6,353 nt of DNA from Candidatus Binatia bacterium (GTDB lineage Bacteria > Desulfobacterota_B > Binatia > UBA9968 > JAJDTQ01), in assembly GCA_022827045.1 (NCBI GenBank), contig JAJDTQ010000102.1, positions 1-6,353 of the forward strand, given 5' to 3'. This document shows, in pieces, positions 5,624 to 6,353 of the stretch. The notes under the pieces are model-generated. The model was not told the origin of the DNA. It worked only from the letters and a program-made list of their open reading frames with translations, and searched no databases. The translations under genes and the position numbers were made by a program. Positions within the stretch are counted from its first letter, which is position 1, and the number at the start of each line of letters is the position of its first letter.

Positions 5624-6353
5624 TCACCTCTCTCGCGCCGCCTGGATCGTCCGCTCCACGTACACCTGCGCCAGATGGGAGCGGTAGGCGGGGGTGGCAT
5701 TGACGTCCTCGATCGGGTCGACGCCGTCCGTGACCAGCGCCGCCGCGCTTGCGATGGCGCTGTCGCCGAGTTTCTCACCGCGTAGTGCGGCTTCCACCTT
5801 TTCGGCGCGGAAGGCGACGTCGGTCATGCCGGTGACTGCTACCGAGATGTCCTCGCAGACGCCATCGGCGGACTCTTTCAGGCACGCTGCGACGCCGACG
5901 ATGGCGAAGCCCGCGGCCTGGCGCGACACCTTCTGATACGACGTTTTGTAGCCGTCACGCGCGGGCACCCGGATCTCGGTGAGCAGTTCCTCGGGCATGA
6001 GGCTGGTGGTCAGCATGGTAATGAAGAACTCGTTGGCGGGGATCCAGCGCTCGCCGTCGGGTCCGGCGGCCTTGAGCTCGGCATCCAGGGCCAGGATGGC
6101 GGCGGGCAGGTCCTCGGCCGGGTCGGCGTGGGCCAGTCCACCGCCGACGGTTCCGCGGTTCCGCACCTGGACGTCGCCCACCACCACGGCGGTCTGCGCC
6201 AGCAGCGGGCAGCGGCTGAGGATCAGTTCGGATTCGGCCAAGTCGGTGTAGGTGGCCAGCGCGCCGACGGCGATGTGGTCGCCGTCCTCGCGGATGTAGT
6301 TCAATTCGGTCAGGCCGCCGATGTCGATGATGACCTCGGGCTTGGCGAGCCGG
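5624..6353 (-). CDS. FAD-binding subunit of a molybdenum hydroxylase (CoxM/CutM/XdhB type), N-terminus beyond window
   Basis: Medium subunit of the xanthine dehydrogenase/aerobic CO dehydrogenase family; it carries FAD and passes electrons from the iron-sulfur subunit to an acceptor. 242 C-terminal residues are visible, read leftward from the right edge (KPEVIIDIGGLTEL near the start) to TGA at 5626-5624. The FAD-binding signature VGDVQVRNRGTVGGGLAHAD (about visible residues 58-77), followed by PAEDLPAA, is clear, and the C-terminal CoxM domain (YQKVSRQAAGFAIVGVAA onward) is complete. The family's usual 270-290 residues implies that about 30-45 N-terminal residues, including the first FAD motif, lie outside. 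A TTG at 6304 is not the start because homologous sequence continues upstream. The partner subunits are not visible, so the substrate cannot be told. It converges with the toxin gene. Confidence 0.9.
   Translation of the reverse strand, partial: RLAKPEVIIDIGGLTELNYIREDGDHIAVGALATYTDLAESELILSRCPLLAQTAVVVGDVQVRNRGTVGGGLAHADPAEDLPAAILALDAELKAAGPDGERWIPANEFFITMLTTSLMPEELLTEIRVPARDGYKTSYQKVSRQAAGFAIVGVAACLKESADGVCEDISVAVTGMTDVAFRAEKVEAALRGEKLGDSAIASAAALVTDGVDPIEDVNATPAYRSHLAQVYVERTIQAARER

Overview
The window is GC-rich, densely coding bacterial DNA, with nearly all genes on the + strand. Gene content (a selenocysteine-type PrxQ, TadA, an MmgE/PrpD protein, a VOC protein, a split spermidine-synthase-like pair, a RelE/ParE module and a molybdenum hydroxylase subunit) fits a soil, marine or symbiotic proteobacterium or relative (Desulfobacterota, Tectomicrobia or Binatota-like lineages). 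I cannot assign a taxon from the sequence alone. The organism should decode UGA as selenocysteine, although no sel genes lie in the window.

Layout. 1-210: leader with a nested inverted repeat and a plausible sigma70-type promoter. 211-678: a 155-residue PrxQ/BCP peroxiredoxin whose peroxidatic cysteine codon is an in-frame TGA (343-345), followed at once by a bacterial SECIS-like hairpin (354-373). A conventional gene caller would split it into two fragments. 687-731: a REP-like palindrome. 772-2620: tadA and an MmgE/PrpD gene, 7 nt apart and probably co-transcribed. 2675-3046: a VOC-fold protein with a very strong ribosome binding site. 3105-4687: a spermidine-synthase-like SAM-fold protein with an N-terminal signal or anchor, overlapped by one base by a six-helix membrane protein resembling the membrane half of fused MFS/spermidine synthases. 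4787-5485: a short orphan antitoxin-like gene with no partner, then an intact antitoxin and RelE/ParE toxin pair with a 4-nt overlap. 5624-6353, - strand: the C-terminal part of a CoxM/CutM-type FAD subunit of a xanthine dehydrogenase/CO dehydrogenase family enzyme, running off the right edge.

The standout is the selenocysteine peroxiredoxin. Reading through the TGA gives a full-length protein with all PrxQ active-site residues. The hairpin sits at the expected distance with a GU in its loop, and unusual codons for this gene (AGT, CTA) occur exactly in that hairpin. Sec-containing peroxiredoxins are already known, so this is a member of a known class rather than a new system. The other genes are ordinary families; the secreted or anchored spermidine-synthase-like protein with its split membrane partner and the orphan antitoxin are secondary points of interest.
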